A stretch of DNA of 6,302 nt from STC-54 sp964504665 (GTDB lineage Bacteria; Patescibacteriota; Microgenomatia; Daviesbacterales; UBA10151), in assembly GCA_964504665.1 (NCBI GenBank), contig CAZDEH010000039.1, positions 1 through 6,302 on the forward strand, read 5' to 3'. Within the stretch, counting starts at the first letter, position 1. Every line of letters starts with the position of its first letter. A program made the translations under genes and the position numbers. Below the pieces are notes generated by a model, which was not told the origin of the DNA, made no database searches, and saw nothing but the letters and a program-made list of their open reading frames with translations. Shown in pieces: positions 5,530-6,302 of this stretch.

Positions 5530-6302
5530 TCACGCAACTTGCCTATGCCAAATTAAATCTTAACCTTCATGTTCTGCCAAAGCTTTTACCAAATAACTAC
5601 CACCAGATAAAATCTATCAATTGTGAGGTTGATTTATCTGATAAAGTTACACTTAAGGAAAATCTCGGTGGCATAAAACTAATCTGTTCTAACCCAAATC
5701 TGGTAGATGATGAATCAAACTTGGCTTACAAAGCAGCTGATCTTATAATGCAAAAGTTCCACCCCCGATGTGGAACAAAAATAACACTCGATAAACAAAT
5801 CCCAGTTACAGGTGGCTTGGGAGGAGGTTCGACTGACGGAGCAGCTGTTATTAACAGTTTAAATCAATTATGGAATTTAAAATTAACTGACCAGGAAAAA
5901 ATCGATCTGGCAAAAAAATTGGGTATGGATGTTTGCTACTCTGTTATCGGAGGGATTTGCATGGTTACAGGCGCAGGAGAAATTGTTGAACCTTTAAATA
6001 TATCATTCCCAAACATAAATATTATTATTGTTTCTCCAAAGTCACAAAAATCCTCAACTGCATGGGCTTATAAATTATTAAACCAAGATAAAGTTGGAAA
6101 GAATTTAGAAAAAATAAATAAAATAGTTAAAGCCTTAAAAGAAAAAGATATTTTTAATATGGCAGACAATTTACACAATGATTTTGAAGAGCCTTTAATT
6201 TGCGAATTTCCGGAAATTGCCAAAATTAAGGTCAAAATGATGAAAAATAAAGCATTAAATACTCTTTTAGCAGGATCGGGTCTTTCTGTTTTTGGTATTT
6301 GG
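5526..6302 (+). CDS. ispE: 4-diphosphocytidyl-2-C-methyl-D-erythritol kinase (IspE), 3' end outside window
   Basis: IspE uses ATP to phosphorylate the 2-hydroxyl of CDP-ME, the step between IspD and IspF. The frame opens at ATG 5526, overlapping the ispF stop as ATGA, and runs without a stop to the window end (259 residues). GHMP-kinase motifs are in order. The N-terminal AKLNLNLHV (8-16) carries Lys9, and NNYHQI (23-28) follows. The phosphate-binding loop is IPVTGGLGGGSTDGAAV (92-108), where GLGGGSSDAA is usual. GMDVCYSVIGG (133-143) supplies catalytic Asp135. The third motif, LLAGSGLSVFG (247-257), lies at the edge. E. coli IspE has 283 residues, so a few dozen are probably missing. The usual GRR-x-DGYH of motif 1 reads PKLLPNNYH, without the Arg pair. 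There is no ribosome site, so translation is probably coupled to ispF. Confidence 0.93.
   Translation, partial: MITQLAYAKLNLNLHVLPKLLPNNYHQIKSINCEVDLSDKVTLKENLGGIKLICSNPNLVDDESNLAYKAADLIMQKFHPRCGTKITLDKQIPVTGGLGGGSTDGAAVINSLNQLWNLKLTDQEKIDLAKKLGMDVCYSVIGGICMVTGAGEIVEPLNISFPNINIIIVSPKSQKSSTAWAYKLLNQDKVGKNLEKINKIVKALKEKDIFNMADNLHNDFEEPLICEFPEIAKIKVKMMKNKALNTLLAGSGLSVFGIW

Overview
The window is AT-rich bacterial DNA with very tight gene packing. Genes overlap by 4 to 8 bases, and one convergent pair is separated by only 3 bp. TGA is read as a stop. It carries a primary sigma factor with primase and a run of three isoprenoid (MEP pathway) genes. The compact layout, a short sigma factor without the large non-conserved insert, divergent MEP enzymes and a DUF3096-like miniprotein fit a Candidate Phyla Radiation bacterium, possibly Microgenomates-like. 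That placement is an inference; no rRNA or ribosomal protein gene is present to fix it.

Left part (1-1316): the window opens inside a tRNA-Asn(GTT) gene on the minus strand. Next is about 400 bp without a protein gene. It holds a small REP-like palindromic element, a good sigma-70-type promoter (TTGACC, 18 bp, TAAAAT) and a predicted structured transcript of about 220 nt that ends in a terminator-like hairpin. After this comes a broken gene for a Tat-exported, RlpA-like double-psi beta-barrel protein with two +1 frameshifts. A 47-codon membrane miniprotein of the DUF3096 type follows, with a strong ribosome binding site.

Middle (1320-4216, minus strand): dnaG (primase) then rpoD (primary sigma factor), overlapping by 4 bases or separated by 2 depending on the rpoD start. 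This is the core of the classical macromolecular-synthesis operon, without rpsU in view.

Right part (4296-6302, plus strand): a divergent promoter sits so close to the ispD start that the mRNA is probably leaderless. It drives ispD-ispF-ispE, which overlap one another. IspD makes CDP-methylerythritol, IspE phosphorylates it, and IspF cyclises the product to MEcPP, so the cluster covers three consecutive steps of the MEP pathway. IspE is cut by the window end and has about 259 residues visible. IspD and IspF carry unusual replacements in motifs that are normally near-invariant.

The most novel-looking element is the predicted structured RNA at about 204-426. The most interesting protein-level observation is the remodelled catalytic motifs in IspD and IspF.
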